This document shows positions 33,004 through 43,554 of a DNA stretch of 64,000 nucleotides, one piece after another. Each line of letters opens with the position of its first letter. Position 1 is the first letter of the stretch. The DNA comes from Adineta steineri (lineage: Eukaryota > Rotifera > Eurotatoria > Adinetida > Adinetidae). The position numbers were made by a program, and so were the translations under genes. Under the pieces are notes generated by a model. It was not told the DNA's origin. It saw only the letters and a list, made by a program, of their open reading frames with translations, and did not search any database. The stretch is taken from the NCBI GenBank assembly GCA_905250115.1, contig CAJNOI010000082.1:267789-331788 (forward strand). The letters run 5' to 3'.

Positions 33004-33163
33004 CGGCTAGAAGAAGTTTACTTATCTTAGAACAATGACCGCCGATTTCTTCCGATGGAAAATTAAAACCATCAGAGGAGGTTTGACGAGATTTCAATGA
33101 TAATTTCATCATGTGTATGAAAGAAAATAATAATACCTGTTTGATATTATACGAAGGGATTTA

Positions 33164-33228
33164 TTGAGAGTGCGGGTATGAATAACTTTTCACTCTATTC
33201 ACACCCCACCCATCTTACACTCATCCAC
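33164..33228. repeat. Telomere-like hairpin 13
   Basis: TTGAGAGTGCGGGTATGAAT opposite ATTCACACCCCACCC, with a second C-rich block CACTCATCCACAT. Confidence 0.6.
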
Positions 33229-33393
33229 ATCGTAAATATTAGTTTATATGAACAATGATCTTCTTTATACAGATACAAATATGTAAAGAAATAAAAAAGT
33301 TAATTTTGAAATAGTGACAGAAAATCTGTTCTTTATTAAATGAATGAATGAATACACAATATTAATCAAAAAAACTCAATACGAATAAAACAT

Positions 33394-34347
33394 TTAAGCG
33401 TGCGTAGTTAATGGAACGATTTGTCGTTGATGTCTTTTCCAAAAGAACAAATTGCGAAATTTTTGTTTTAATCCAGGTAATGCTAATAGAGTAGCATAAG
33501 GCAAAACAATTGCAGGAACATATGTCAAACTTGCAATATATGGCATGATAATATTACTGCCAAAATCCGGATAACCACATGATTGTACAAGAAAAATGAT
33601 AACATAAGGAAGATCAAATATAAGATAAGTTGCAGATACAAGTGTAAGTTGAATAGTCATTTTTCGACATTGACGCCATGTTACTGCTTGTTGTAAACGT
33701 TGTTTTTGTCTAATAAATCGTAATAAAAGAGAAATACTAAAAACAACAATAAGAAGTATGGGAATTGTGTAATCTACGAATGAATCATATACAAGAAACC
33801 AATTCGGAATTGTTGCATAAAAGCACATCTCATCACAAAGGACAAGTGTACTGTCAAAATGCTCATCACATGGATAAAGAAAAATTAAATAGAAATATAA
33901 TAGTGGTGCATACAAAGCGAAAAATATGAGTGGAATGTAATGAATAAGAAAGAGTTGATATGGAGTTCGAACAAAATTTGAATGAAATACAAGAATATGT
34001 CTTTCAAATGATGCCCACATCATTAAAAAAACACCTCCATACCATATTCCATCGTCTACCAATTGCCAAAAACGACAAAGAGTAGGAGAAAAAAGTGATA
34101 CATATCCAACACGATCATAATTTAATGTTAATGATAAATCAAATGTAATTCCAAGAAAATTGTAGAACAATAAGATTATAATGACATGATTATGAAGAGC
34201 TTTACGTGCAGATTTTTCAAAAAGAATATGGTAGCCAACAAATAAATAACAAGGAATAGACAAGATTTGACCCAATACGAATAGTGAAAACGAGACTTTT
34301 GGCCAGTATGATGGAATATTGGTTAATGTTGAAGGAAAACTTCCCAT
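33394..34347 (-). CDS. Orphan rhodopsin-like GPCR
   Basis: A single exon of 317 residues with seven hydrophobic helices: TM1 about 17-40, TM2 52-73, TM3 92-113, TM4 132-154, TM5 193-214, TM6 232-257 and TM7 268-292. ASFERHIL follows TM3 in the DRY position (ERH), and a basic third loop (RFIRQKQRLQQAV) precedes TM6. Cys residues in the TM3 start (LCRFWQ) and in extracellular loop 2 (CDEHF, LCDEMCF) can form the usual disulfide. The NPxxY motif of TM7 is replaced by LPYATL. Probably a plasma-membrane receptor of an expanded bdelloid family; the ligand is unknown. Confidence 0.75.
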   Translation of the reverse strand: MGSFPSTLTNIPSYWPKVSFSLFVLGQILSIPCYLFVGYHILFEKSARKALHNHVIIILLFYNFLGITFDLSLTLNYDRVGYVSLFSPTLCRFWQLVDDGIWYGGVFLMMWASFERHILVFHSNFVRTPYQLFLIHYIPLIFFALYAPLLYFYLIFLYPCDEHFDSTLVLCDEMCFYATIPNWFLVYDSFVDYTIPILLIVVFSISLLLRFIRQKQRLQQAVTWRQCRKMTIQLTLVSATYLIFDLPYVIIFLVQSCGYPDFGSNIIMPYIASLTYVPAIVLPYATLLALPGLKQKFRNLFFWKRHQRQIVPLTTHA

Positions 34348-36324
34348 TTTTTAAAGAAAATATCTATAGAATTTCAATCATTAGTTTTCTTAGATTTATA
34401 TAACTGTTACTTACCGAAATTTTATGCTAACGAACAATTTAGTCTTGTAAAAACACTATACTAATCAATACTAAGGCAGAAAATTTGACAAGATCGTACT
34501 TTTTCTAATGCGCTTCTAGTTTATACGTCCGCATTTCATATGAATACATGCAAAAGTAGATTGCAATGACAGCATGCATATATATATATATATCTCATTA
34601 TATTATAATCAAAAAGAATGTTCTATAGGAATAATATATTCATTAGACTGAAATAAAGGATAAAATTAGAAAATACTTAGAGTTTTTTTCTATGAGAATA
34701 AATATCACAATTCAAGCAATGTAAATTGCATACTGTCGTAATGACGTAGTTCTCTCACTAAAAGAATTGTCAGCGAAATTGATATATCTGTCATGATCTG
34801 TAATGTCAATTGCTACCAATTTATCGATCTACTCATGATTTAGTATTGACTAATATTATTTTAATTTTCAAACTTTTGATTAGTTTTTATATCTTTAAAG
34901 ATAAATGAAGACGGAAGAAAATATGTGCTTGAGTAATTTGAAGTGCGCTCTTTATTATCATACATTTCTCAGTCCGTTCGAAATAAGGAGAATATCAGAA
35001 AAAAAACTAACATCATTGATAAAACTCAATGACTCTTATCAAACCACTAACTCTCCATAATATTTCAATTCAAAGTTCAGGTAACATGTGTCTGATGATA
35101 TATCATCAATATAGTTCTGAATATGCTACATCCTCGATAAAAGTAATGTCTATTGTAAATAGTATGGTCTCCTAATTCAGTAGAGATTTGCGAGACCAAC
35201 CTTTTTAGGTCTCGGTCATAGTTCCGATAAAGCTTTTCTTATGATCCCGGTCCTAGTCCTGATCATGTCTAATATCGTCCTATAGACAGTTAATCCAAAA
35301 TTATTCAATGAATTTCTAAAACAATTTTCTAATACTCATTTTCAAATTTGTTTAGTCGACGATTAGCACTTTTTTGTTTTCTTTTTCTTGAATAAGGTCA
35401 ACATAGTTAAGGTCATTCTATAGCCCCAGATTCAAGTGTTGGTCTCGGTCCCTGTAACTTTGAATTTTTTTGGTCCCGCACATCTCTACTCCCGATGGAT
35501 ATAACCTTAACTCTAACATAAAGTATATCTAATCCTAATGCGTGAAATAGCGGTAGACTTTAATCAGCTTAAATATTATCTAGAGGGACTCTATCCGAGA
35601 CAGATCCATTTATATTCACATAATTTTCGATGAAATTGAGTTCTACGTCTAATTAGATTCTCACTCGCTGCTGCTGATCTAGTAACGTGTGAATACTTAT
35701 AAGAATGTATTATAAAAACTATTGCTTTGATCTATTTTATTTAGGATAAAAATGTTATTCGATGAATATTTACCTTTTTTAATTGAATAGAAAGAAACTT
35801 GTTTTTCTCTCTTGTTAAAATAATCTCTTTATTTTTTTTTTGTTGATAGTGCATCTCATAGATGCGGAATTACATTTTAAAAATCTGTCGTAAAGATTAA
35901 AGTAATGAATAAGAATTGATTACTCTTCAAATGCGACATGCGTAAACATTGAAACTTTCTATTAATTATTCTTATTTGACAATTCTTATAGAAAAAATAT
36001 AAACAAACGGAGCATAACTCATCATTATGATGGATAAATATCACAAAGAGAACAATTTGATGATGTTTTTTAAACTATTAATTATATTAAAAATTTGATT
36101 ATATTCATCTTACTATTTTTTATCGTCGTTACAATCATTCAGAAACTTCTATATCTTGAGTTTTTCTATCAATTATATCATGAAATAAAATAGAAATTAC
36201 TTCGATTTAGAGACTACATTACAACATCTTTGTTTCATTCGTATTCAGTACACTCATTTATTTAATAACAAAATCTTATTTAAAGAAAAAAGCATTCCCT
36301 TTTTTTTGCATTCATGTGCTGTAC
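34348..36324. other. Intergenic stretch with a MITE
   Basis: Upstream of the GPCR gene. It has a short TA-dinucleotide run near 34580-34595 and a degenerate MITE at 35181-35488. No coding exon is supported. Confidence 0.5.
35181..35488. mobile_element. Degenerate MITE with TAGAGAT termini
   Basis: Left end TAGAGATTTGCGAGACC and right end GGTCCCGCACATCTCTA are inverted repeats with two mismatches in 17. The 308-bp interior is non-coding and has internal GGTCTCGGTC-type repeats. No matching 8-bp target duplication is visible, so the insertion is old or the flanks were rearranged. A related end lies near 36840. Confidence 0.65.
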
Positions 36325-36585
36325 TCAAAGTAACCGATTGTTGGAAAGTTTAGTTTTTTCGCCGCTTAGTAACCAACAAGCAGTTTTTTTACGAATGTAT
36401 TTGATATCATCATTAATGGTAAGTTTACAATAAAAATGTTCGTTGTTAGTTTCGATTCTATAAAAGACTTTAATTCCACAAAAGTTTATTTTCATCATAT
36501 TTATTAAATTGCGAATATTATCTTGTTCCTCTTTCGCGGTATAGTAATCATTTGAAGAAAAACCATCATTATCAGTTACTAACAC
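36325..36585 (-). CDS. Possible exon of unknown protein
   Basis: A minus frame of 86 residues with natural amino-acid composition (NLINMMKINFCGIKVFYRIE, KKTACWLLSGEKTKLSNNRL) and a clear TGA end. The frame begins next to a possible acceptor (TTATAAG or GTGTTAG). No neighbouring exon was found and no domain is recognised. It may be the last exon of a decayed gene. Confidence 0.35.
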   Translation of the reverse strand: MLVTDNDGFSSNDYYTAKEEQDNIRNLINMMKINFCGIKVFYRIETNNEHFYCKLTINDDIKYIRKKTACWLLSGEKTKLSNNRLL

Positions 36586-36837
36586 ACTTATAAAAAGAAA
36601 TGTTAAAACAAGCGAATCAGCAAAAAGAACGAGAAGAAGATAAGATTTACCTACAGAATATTATCTTGTCTGCACATCTCAAATTACTTCTATGATGATC
36701 TCATTAGTAATTTTTAAAAAATTTCTAAAATTATGTGCAACAGATTGACATTGCCTTCGATATTGATTTGACTTGTACCAAGTATTCATTGTATTATGGT
36801 AATACTTCTGCTTGATAAGATTTTATTTTTAAAATGT

Positions 36838-36882
36838 GAGTAGAGATGTACCGAGCCCTGACCGAGCCTCTCGGGCTCGGGT
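36838..36882 (+). mobile_element. Solo MITE end
   Basis: TAGAGATGTACCGAGCCC followed by the self-complementary CCGAGCCTCTCGGGCTCGG. The first bases match the end of the MITE at 35181-35488. No opposite end is found; a telomere-like hairpin starts 11 bp later. Confidence 0.45.
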
Positions 36883-36892
36883 GATAGAATTG

Positions 36893-37006
36893 ATGTGAGA
36901 GTGGGTGGGTGTGGGTGAGTGCGGATACTATCCTTTTCACTCTCACTCACTATTTTCATCCATATTTTTACCCACACTCTTACTCACACTCTCACCCATA
37001 CCCAAG
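36893..37006. repeat. Telomere-like hairpin 14
   Basis: Left arm GTGAGAGTGGGTGGGTGTGG. The right side has three C-rich blocks (CACTCTCACTCACT, CCCACACTCTTACTCACAC, CTCACCCATACCCAAG). Probably a nested or tandemly extended member of the family. Confidence 0.65.
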
Positions 37007-37566
37007 ATTTATTATTATACAGAATGAAAGTAAACTTATCCAAGTTCTAATTTTCTTTATAGTCAAAATGATATGTCGTACAAAGGTTGGTTGTACTGGC
37101 TCTTACAGGAATCAAATACATAAAGAAGAAACAAACAAATAAATTTTTTTCTTTATTATTAAAAGGCCATTTTGTAACTTAATTGATCAGTGAGAAGAAG
37201 AAGAATATTTTCTTTATCCACTCAGTAATTTTATTTTAAAGAACTAGCTATTCATACCCATCCTATCCACGTATACATAGAAGTGAGAGGTGGATAGATA
37301 AACAAAAGAAAATAAGGAGAAGAAAGAGGGTGATTACAGTGCATTCCCTCTCGCTACTCGTCAAAGTGGAGAACAATAAAGAAGACGATGTAATACATCT
37401 TCTTTCTAATTGTATAAGAAGTAAATGAAAATGGAGAGCAAAATAAGAAGAAGAAAGAAGAGATTTGCATGAACAATATGATGGTTACGTGGAAAATAGG
37501 AGAGACAAAAAACATTTATAAATTAGATATTAGATGAGTTCATAGAAAAAGATCAAAAATGTTAAT
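37007..37566. other. Purine-rich intergenic stretch
   Basis: Around 37300-37480 the plus strand is dominated by AAGAAG/GAGAAG purine runs. No gene or hairpin. It lies downstream of the ultra-Cys gene. Confidence 0.45.
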
Positions 37567-37842
37567 TTAGCAACAGCAAACCTTGGCACATGATCTTTTA
37601 ACGGTGACGGTTTTCTTTCTGATAACTTTGCAACATGGTTTGCAGCAGCACACAGTTTTACGTACACAACAGCATGGACCACAGCAACAATCACAGCAAG
37701 GGTCGCAGCAAGAGCAACAACAAGGATCACAGCAAGAACAACAACAAGGGTCACAGCATGAACTACAACATGAGCCACAGCCGCAGCCACAACCACAACC
37801 ACATCCACAACCGCATCCGCAACCACAACCACAGCCTGGCAT
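37567..37842 (-). CDS. Ultra-cysteine-rich protein (45% Cys)
   Basis: A single exon of 91 residues, 41 of them Cys. It opens with ten Gly-Cys dipeptides, then blocks SCCSSCC, DPCCCSCC (repeated) and DPCCDCCCGPCCC, and ends with a basic region VIRKKTVTVKRSC and a Cys triplet. Composition resembles hair keratin-associated or metallothionein-like proteins; roles in cross-linked cuticle/trophi-like material or metal binding are possible but unproven. There is no signal peptide. The overlapping frames on both strands are Val/Ala-rich or Gln-rich and have no independent support. A TATATATATA box lies 81-90 bp before the ATG. Confidence 0.6.
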   Translation of the reverse strand: MPGCGCGCGCGCGCGCGCGCGCGSCCSSCCDPCCCSCCDPCCCSCCDPCCDCCCGPCCCVRKTVCCCKPCCKVIRKKTVTVKRSCAKVCCC

Positions 37843-37922
37843 ATTAATAGTAATAATGTAGTGAAGAATAAAACTGAAGTAAGATAAGAACTGGTTTGTG
37901 AAACTATGAGAATAGATGCGGG

Positions 37923-37932
37923 TATATATATA
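37923..37932 (-). promoter_or_regulatory. TATA box of the ultra-Cys gene
   Basis: A TATATATATA tract on the minus strand, 81-90 bp before the ATG at 37842. The spacing fits a TATA box with a leader of about 55 bases. Inferred from position only. Confidence 0.4.
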
Positions 37933-38511
37933 GAGGTAGAGAAACGAACAAAATTGTTTTCAGTCAACAAAACAATTAACTACTGTTCTCACATGACAAT
38001 AACTTAGATGCGCATGTGATAGAAAAATATATGAGGAGACATAAGTAACAATTTGTTACTATTCATGCAATACACTAAACATCACGTACTATTGCATATC
38101 ATTTCTCACTCATGCAATACAACAAAAATATGAAATTCACACTTATTACCAATGTCTTTCCTTTGATTTGTTTTGATAGTGTAGAAAACATCTAAATTTG
38201 ACTGCACTTTGATTTCGTGACCACAACTCTAAAAGGGTAAGAGTCATTTGATACACTTTGTTGTAATGAAAACAGTGCTAATCAAAAAACAAACTACATA
38301 CTTTTGTTGAAAAATATTGATTCTCACGTTCTAGTACACACACATACTGTAATATCATCAAATTACGTAAATATCATAACACAATGCAACACAAAGAGAG
38401 AGCAGTATGAAAAACATATAATGTATGGATACAATAACAATAAGAATAGCCTTAATTTCATGTATCAGTTGTCAATGAATGAATGTTTCGATGATACAAA
38501 GGCGCGTAAAA

Positions 38512-38569
38512 ATGAGAGTGTGGGTGTGATAGGGATACTCTATTCACCTAACACCCCCCCCCCTCAAGA
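38512..38569. repeat. Telomere-like hairpin 15
   Basis: GAGAGTGTGGGTGTGATAGG opposite CACCTAACACC, then a run of C and CCCTCAAGA. It keeps the conserved tail. Confidence 0.65.
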
Positions 38570-39205
38570 AAAATACAAAACAAATTTTTACTTTGATTAA
38601 CGAAATTTTTTTCTTGAAAACTTAATATAGAGATAAATTCTCATAGCTTCAGTAGTTGTCGTTTTTTTTCAGTAATTCCACTATAGAACCCTCGAAACCC
38701 ATTGAAAAAACAATAAATTATAGTCTCTTTGAAAATGTGTATGATGGACTATTTAAATAAGAATGAATCTCAAAATCGATATTTTTGAAGAGAAAAATGT
38801 TTTTTTGACCCCGGGGCGGAAGCCCTTAAGAAATCAATAGAAGAATTTTAGATAGATTGGTTTTGCTTTCTAGTTTATAGAAATAGATGATAAATGGGAG
38901 TTTCCGAATCTCATCATTTGTCAAAGAATCGATTAATTATGGCTAAATACAATTCTTAATCGAATTTCATCACCTAAAAGCAATATACAACAAATTCGAC
39001 AAACAGTCGAAAGTAAATCACAAGTTTTATATTATTCCATTAGAGAAATCATTAATACCAATTGAAGTAAATTATCTTCTACATCGTTGGAAACATGATA
39101 AAGTTCTTAAAACATTTTTTTTTATTATTCTTGATCAATTATATGGTGAATGTCCAGGATTATTTTCAGAAATTTAAAAAAAACTACCATCGAATTATAT
39201 TCGTC

Positions 39206-39283
39206 ATTGAGGATGTGGGTGAGAATATCAATGTGGATGTACGCCGGCTTGTTCTGTTCAAGTCCCACATCTACGCTCAAGAT
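39206..39283. repeat. Telomere-like hairpin 16
   Basis: TCATTGAGGATGTGGGTGAG opposite AGTCCCACATCTACGCTCAAG, then AT. The spacer of about 35 bp is unusually GC-balanced (ACGCCGGCTTG). Confidence 0.6.
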
Positions 39284-39514
39284 AGACTTATTTGTTTATC
39301 TTCGGTGTAACAGTAGAAGAAGAGGTTTGCTATGCGTCGTAAAAGAAAAATGCATACTTGAGTTTTTTTTCTCTACTGTTTAGACGCTTGTTATCTTTTG
39401 AGACAAGTTGGAAAAAACCAAGACGTTTATTCATAATTGCGTCAGCGTGAAGAGAAAGAGACAAATACATTTGTTAAATAGACGCTGACTTGACGTAAAT
39501 AACGTTAGCAACAT

Positions 39515-39631
39515 TTGAGGGTGTGAAGGTGGGTGTGTCTTCTTTCTATACCGACACTCACACCCACATCCACACCCCCTACCGGCGCCCATATACACTC
39601 ACATCCACGCCAACATTTACACACCCCCATA
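39515..39631. repeat. Telomere-like hairpin 17, extended C arm
   Basis: TTGAGGGTGTGAAGGTGGG opposite CACTCACACCCACATCCACA, then CCCCCT. A further C-rich run (CTCACATCCACGCCAACA, CACACCCCCAT) follows to 39631. Confidence 0.65.
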
Positions 39632-40095
39632 TCTGCATTTTATAACTGAAAACATGAAAATTCCTTTGACAATATAGTAAAAACGTGACACGTGGCGACT
39701 GCTTCTACTGACAATCGTCAATTGCGTCTTTTTTTTATAATAAACTATTGATAAGGAACAAACATGCGCATTACATAAATCATAGTTATCATGCGTAATT
39801 CTCTCTCGTTAAAACAAGTGCAATAAAGTAAATCATAAAAATACCAACAATGATTCAACCGATGTATATATATACGATCGAATATAGTGTAAAAGACACT
39901 CATTTAGTGTCCTGAGCATACGCACTTTGCCTACCTATATAATTAACTATACTAAATTTTGAGACAAAACAGTAATCTCGATCACAGAATTGTTTATCTA
40001 CGATGATATTAGTAATTCTTAGATTGAGTAGATAAGTATTTAAGTGATCAAATGTGAATTTATACAATAAAATTTTAGATAATAATACAAGCACT

Positions 40096-41815
40096 ATGTC
40101 TTGTCCTTACCTTCAATCAGATTTGCAAAATATGAAAAGCAACAGCAGCAATATTGATGAAATACCGATTCTGATAAAAACGGCAAATAGTATTACAAAT
40201 GATCATGTACACGTCACAGAACCATTAAATTACACGACATACTTAGGTTTAGATTCATTATTATCTTCATTACGATGTCTTAGTCATGTTGATCGATCTA
40301 ATGAAAGCAGTCTACCTGTACACGATGAACATTTTTTCATTATAATTCATCAAGGTAAATCGAAAGAAAGCTTTATAATTAATTGATGAATTCTTCTTAT
40401 AGCTTTTGAACTGTGGTTTAAAGAAATCATTTACGAAATCGATTCAATTCGAGATATTTTCGGGAACAATGATGATGTTGCAGCCTTTGTTTTTGACATC
40501 AATTTACGTTTGAATCGAATAGGAAAAGTTTGGAAAATATTAATTGATCAATTACAATTACTTGAATCGATGACACCAATGGAATTCCTCGAATTTCGCG
40601 ATTTCGTTACACCAGTAAGTGGATTTCAAAGTTTACAATTTCGTATCATTGAAATGAAACTCGGTTTGACCGATAAATCACGAGATGCATATAAATCAAA
40701 ATATTTTATTGAAACAATGTTTAAAGCAAACAATCGAATGAACTTCAAACATCTATAGGAGAAGTTTCATTGTTACGTCATATTGAAGTAATCTATGACG
40801 CTATATTATAGCTATAGACTATTTTCTATTGACTGTTTAGCGATGGCTTGAAAAAATCTATGATGAAACATCATTTAACTTTTGCAAAGTGTATGAAAAA
40901 GCTGTGGAATCTATGATTGATCATGATAAACAAGAAAAAATTCAGGTATGAATCAAACTATTAACAATAAACTGAATCTTTCTTATATTTCTTATAAACA
41001 GAATGGCATCGATGAACAGATTACTGAAAAAGAGGCAGACAAGGCGAAATTACAATTTGATGAAATGATTAACGAAGAAAAATATAACGCACTTGTGAAT
41101 AGTAATCAACGTCGAATTAGTCATAAAGCTATGTTAGCTGCGTTGATGATCGCACATTATTATCAACAACCTTGTTTTCAACAGGTATATCAAATAATTA
41201 GTTTACTCATGGATAATGATACTTTGATGACAAGTTGGCGACGTATGTAGAATAAACCTGTCTATTTTAAAAAATATTTTATAATGTTTATGCATTCTTA
41301 GATAGACATATTCTTTTGGTTCTTCGTCAGATTGGTCGAAAACCAGGTACAGGAGGTACTAATGGATTCACCTATCTCCAAGCAACACTTAAGTAAGTGA
41401 AAAAAATATAATAATAGTAATAAAATATTGCAAGATTCTCGTGTAAAAAAGTTTTAATATCATTTAAAATTGGTTTTTGATCTTCTTTTATTATAATTCA
41501 TAGAATATATGCATACTGATTTTTGTCTTTTACCTTTATTTAAGTGAAAAGTATCAAGTGTTCATTGACTTCTTCAATATTTCTTCGTATCTGATACCTC
41601 GAAGATTTTTACCAGAATTTGTTGGAAATTCTGCATCACCAAGAGCAACTCTATCGTCACTTGTACTTCAATCTCCTCGGCAGATTCCTATTATGATTAA
41701 ACAACAACCACATATTTCAAAACATTCATCTAACCAATATTCAACGCAATATAAACAGTTTCTTTTCTGCTTGCTTCTATTTGTTGCAGGATATTTCTTT
41801 TCGCTAATATATTAA
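40096..41815 (+). CDS. TDO2: Tryptophan 2,3-dioxygenase with hydrophobic C-terminus, one frameshift
   Basis: Haem enzyme that opens the indole ring of L-Trp to N-formylkynurenine, the first step of the kynurenine pathway. Exons are 40096-40354, 40403-40787, 40841-40945, 41002-41242, 41302-41392 and 41545-41815, with introns of 48-152 bp. Family signatures: VHDEHFFIIIHQ, AFELWFKEIIYEIDSI, MTPMEFLEFRDFVTPVSGFQ, SLQFRIIEMKLGL, SHKAMLAALMI, RHILLVLRQIGRK (haem-ligand His region) and PGTGGTNGFTYL. Exon 2 has a one-base deletion near 40737-40741, giving a TAG at 40756-40758; one base more would make the whole 1353 nt. Hence pseudogene, allele or assembly error. The C-terminus is a 19-residue hydrophobic helix (QFLFCLLLFVAGYFFSLIY) not known to me in other animal TDOs. 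The preferred start is the ATG at 40096; the frame has no ATG before it. Confidence 0.9.
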
Positions 41816-41860
41816 CTGGTCAGTAAAAAATATACAGATGATCAGTATATATATTGATTG

Positions 41861-41942
41861 GTGTGAGAGTGTGTGAAAGTGTGGGTGAGTTTAGCTCGAG
41901 TGTGGTTGTCTCTCTTCTATCTACACCCACACCCTCAAGATG
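41861..41942. repeat. Telomere-like hairpin 18
   Basis: GGTGTGAGAGTGTGTGAAAG and GTGTGGGTGAGTTTAGC opposite CTACACCCACACCCTCAAG, then AT. It lies 45 bp past the TDO stop, in the short space between the ends of the TDO and NHL genes. Confidence 0.75.
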
Positions 41943-42125
41943 GAAATTACCAGTTAAATTTAAGGTTGATGAAAAACCAAAAAGATTTTGCTTCGTTATT
42001 TTCTTATCAAATATTTATTCGATTTGTTTCATTGATTTTCAACAACAAAACTTTATTTTTTCTTTCATTTCTCGATTATTTTTTCAATAAATTTTTTTTT
42101 CTTTTCTTGAAAATAAAAATTTCAT

Positions 42126-43554
42126 TCACAAAATTACTTCAAACTTTTGAATTCGATCATTTCCAAAATCAGCAACATAAAGATTTTGTTCATTATCAAA
42201 AGATAGACCATGGGGATAATTCAATTGATTCGGATGACCACCTAAACCATTTCCACCAACAACAATTTCACCTTCTTGTTTTCCTTCACACCAACGTATT
42301 ACTCGATTATTCCATTGATCTGCTACATAGATTTGACCCAAATCATCAACAATTACTGCTTGAGGATGATACAATTGATTAAGATCTCCTCCTTGACCAT
42401 TTCCTCCAGCCACAACTGTTCCTTCTTTTGCATCTCTTATCCATTTCATCACACGATGATTGTTCCAGTCTGATATATAAACAGATTGATCTTCATCAAC
42501 AAAGATAAAAGCAGGAGTCTTGAGTTGATTGAGTTCATCTCCTTCGCCATTTCCACCTGCAACTACAGTTCCTTCATTGTTATATTCTCCCATTTTCCAT
42601 CGGCTCACTGCTTGCTTTCCCTGATCAGAAACATAAAGAAATCTATTTCTATCCATTGTTAAACCATAACAATCAATATTCTCAATGAGAATTTGTTGCG
42701 TTTGATTCGTCCATTGAATCACTCGTCTGTTCCAACGATCAGCAATGATAATCGAATGATTTTGTTGATCAACAATCACAACTGATGGATAATTCAATTG
42801 ATCCATTCGATCTCCTTGCCCGTTTCCACCTGCAATGACTTGTCCTTCTTTTGCATTATATTTCCATTCAACAATACGATGATTATATGAATCAGCAATG
42901 AAAATATTTTTGTTTTTATCAATAAAAATTCCATGAGTGAGATTGAGTTGATTTAATTGTTGTCCTTGTCCATTTCCACCAGCCACAGTGATGGCATTTT
43001 GTTTCCATTTAAGATTGTTCTTATCTAAAACAAATGAAATTTTTAGTTTCAAATATTTTACGAGTGTACAGGAGAATGTCGCATCTGTCATCCATTGATT
43101 CACTCACTTTTCATTGGTGGGCAGATACTTTGATCAGTCATTGTAACTGGATAACAAACAGGAAAATGATTACATTGTGGATGTTGAACACACGTCGTAT
43201 TAGGCTGAGAACACGAATTGTCTGATGAATTACACAGTAAAAGATGAGAACATGCTAGCCAGCGAAAACCACAAATGCCTGTATCGTTATTAGCACCTAT
43301 CATATGAAAGCATCCACATGCACTGTTTGTGGAACATTCACCATATTGAGGTGTGTTCTTACATATTTGAGATTTGTTTTGAACTATGAATGTGATAAAC
43401 TAATATATATAAACATATAAAATATAATAAAAATCAAACCTGATATGCTAAAATATAAAATTAATGAATGTTAACAAAATGAATGACAAAAATTAATAAT
43501 TATTTACCTGAGAATAATGAAAACAATATAAGAATGAATCCTGATTGTATTCAT
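42126..43554 (-). CDS. Secreted NHL-repeat protein with 8-nt microexon
   Basis: Exons 43508-43554, 43440-43447 (8 nt), 43108-43383 and 42126-43024 join exactly to 410 codons. The first exon plus microexon encode a signal peptide (MNTIRIHSYIVFIILS). A Cys-rich linker follows (SQICKNTPQYGECSTNSACG, TCVQHPQCNHFPVCYP; more than ten Cys). The last exon carries about six NHL repeats, each near 45 residues with VAGGNGQGxxLNQL, IFIDKNKNIFIADSYNHRIV and similar, expected to form an extracellular six-bladed beta-propeller. It ends at TGA. The microexon fits the phase (AG|C ATA TCA G|TT) with GT..AG introns of 60 and 56 bp; without it the frame breaks. Role unknown; binding or adhesion is likely. Confidence 0.85.

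Larger units (their letters stand above)
32683..33393. other. Intergenic stretch between two genes ending towards each other
   Basis: Lies between the 3' ends of the TPR gene (plus) and the orphan GPCR (minus). It holds two hairpins (32933-33003 and 33164-33228) and a degenerate G-rich piece at 32752-32820. No gene. Confidence 0.5.
37933..40095. other. Long intergenic stretch
   Basis: Contains hairpins at 38512-38569, 39206-39283 and 39515-39631. Around 38810-38830 a GACCCCGGGGCGGAAGCCC island resembles an element end, but no partner was seen. No gene is supported before the TDO start at 40096. Confidence 0.45.

Noticed and set aside
36786-37142. Small frames on both strands at hairpin 14
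   Set aside because: They translate the CACTCN repeats (His/Pro/Thr runs) and have no other support.
37530-37970. Val/Ala-rich minus frame and Gln-rich plus frames over the ultra-Cys gene
   Set aside because: They are by-products of the TGY-rich codons; composition is unnatural and there is no start context.
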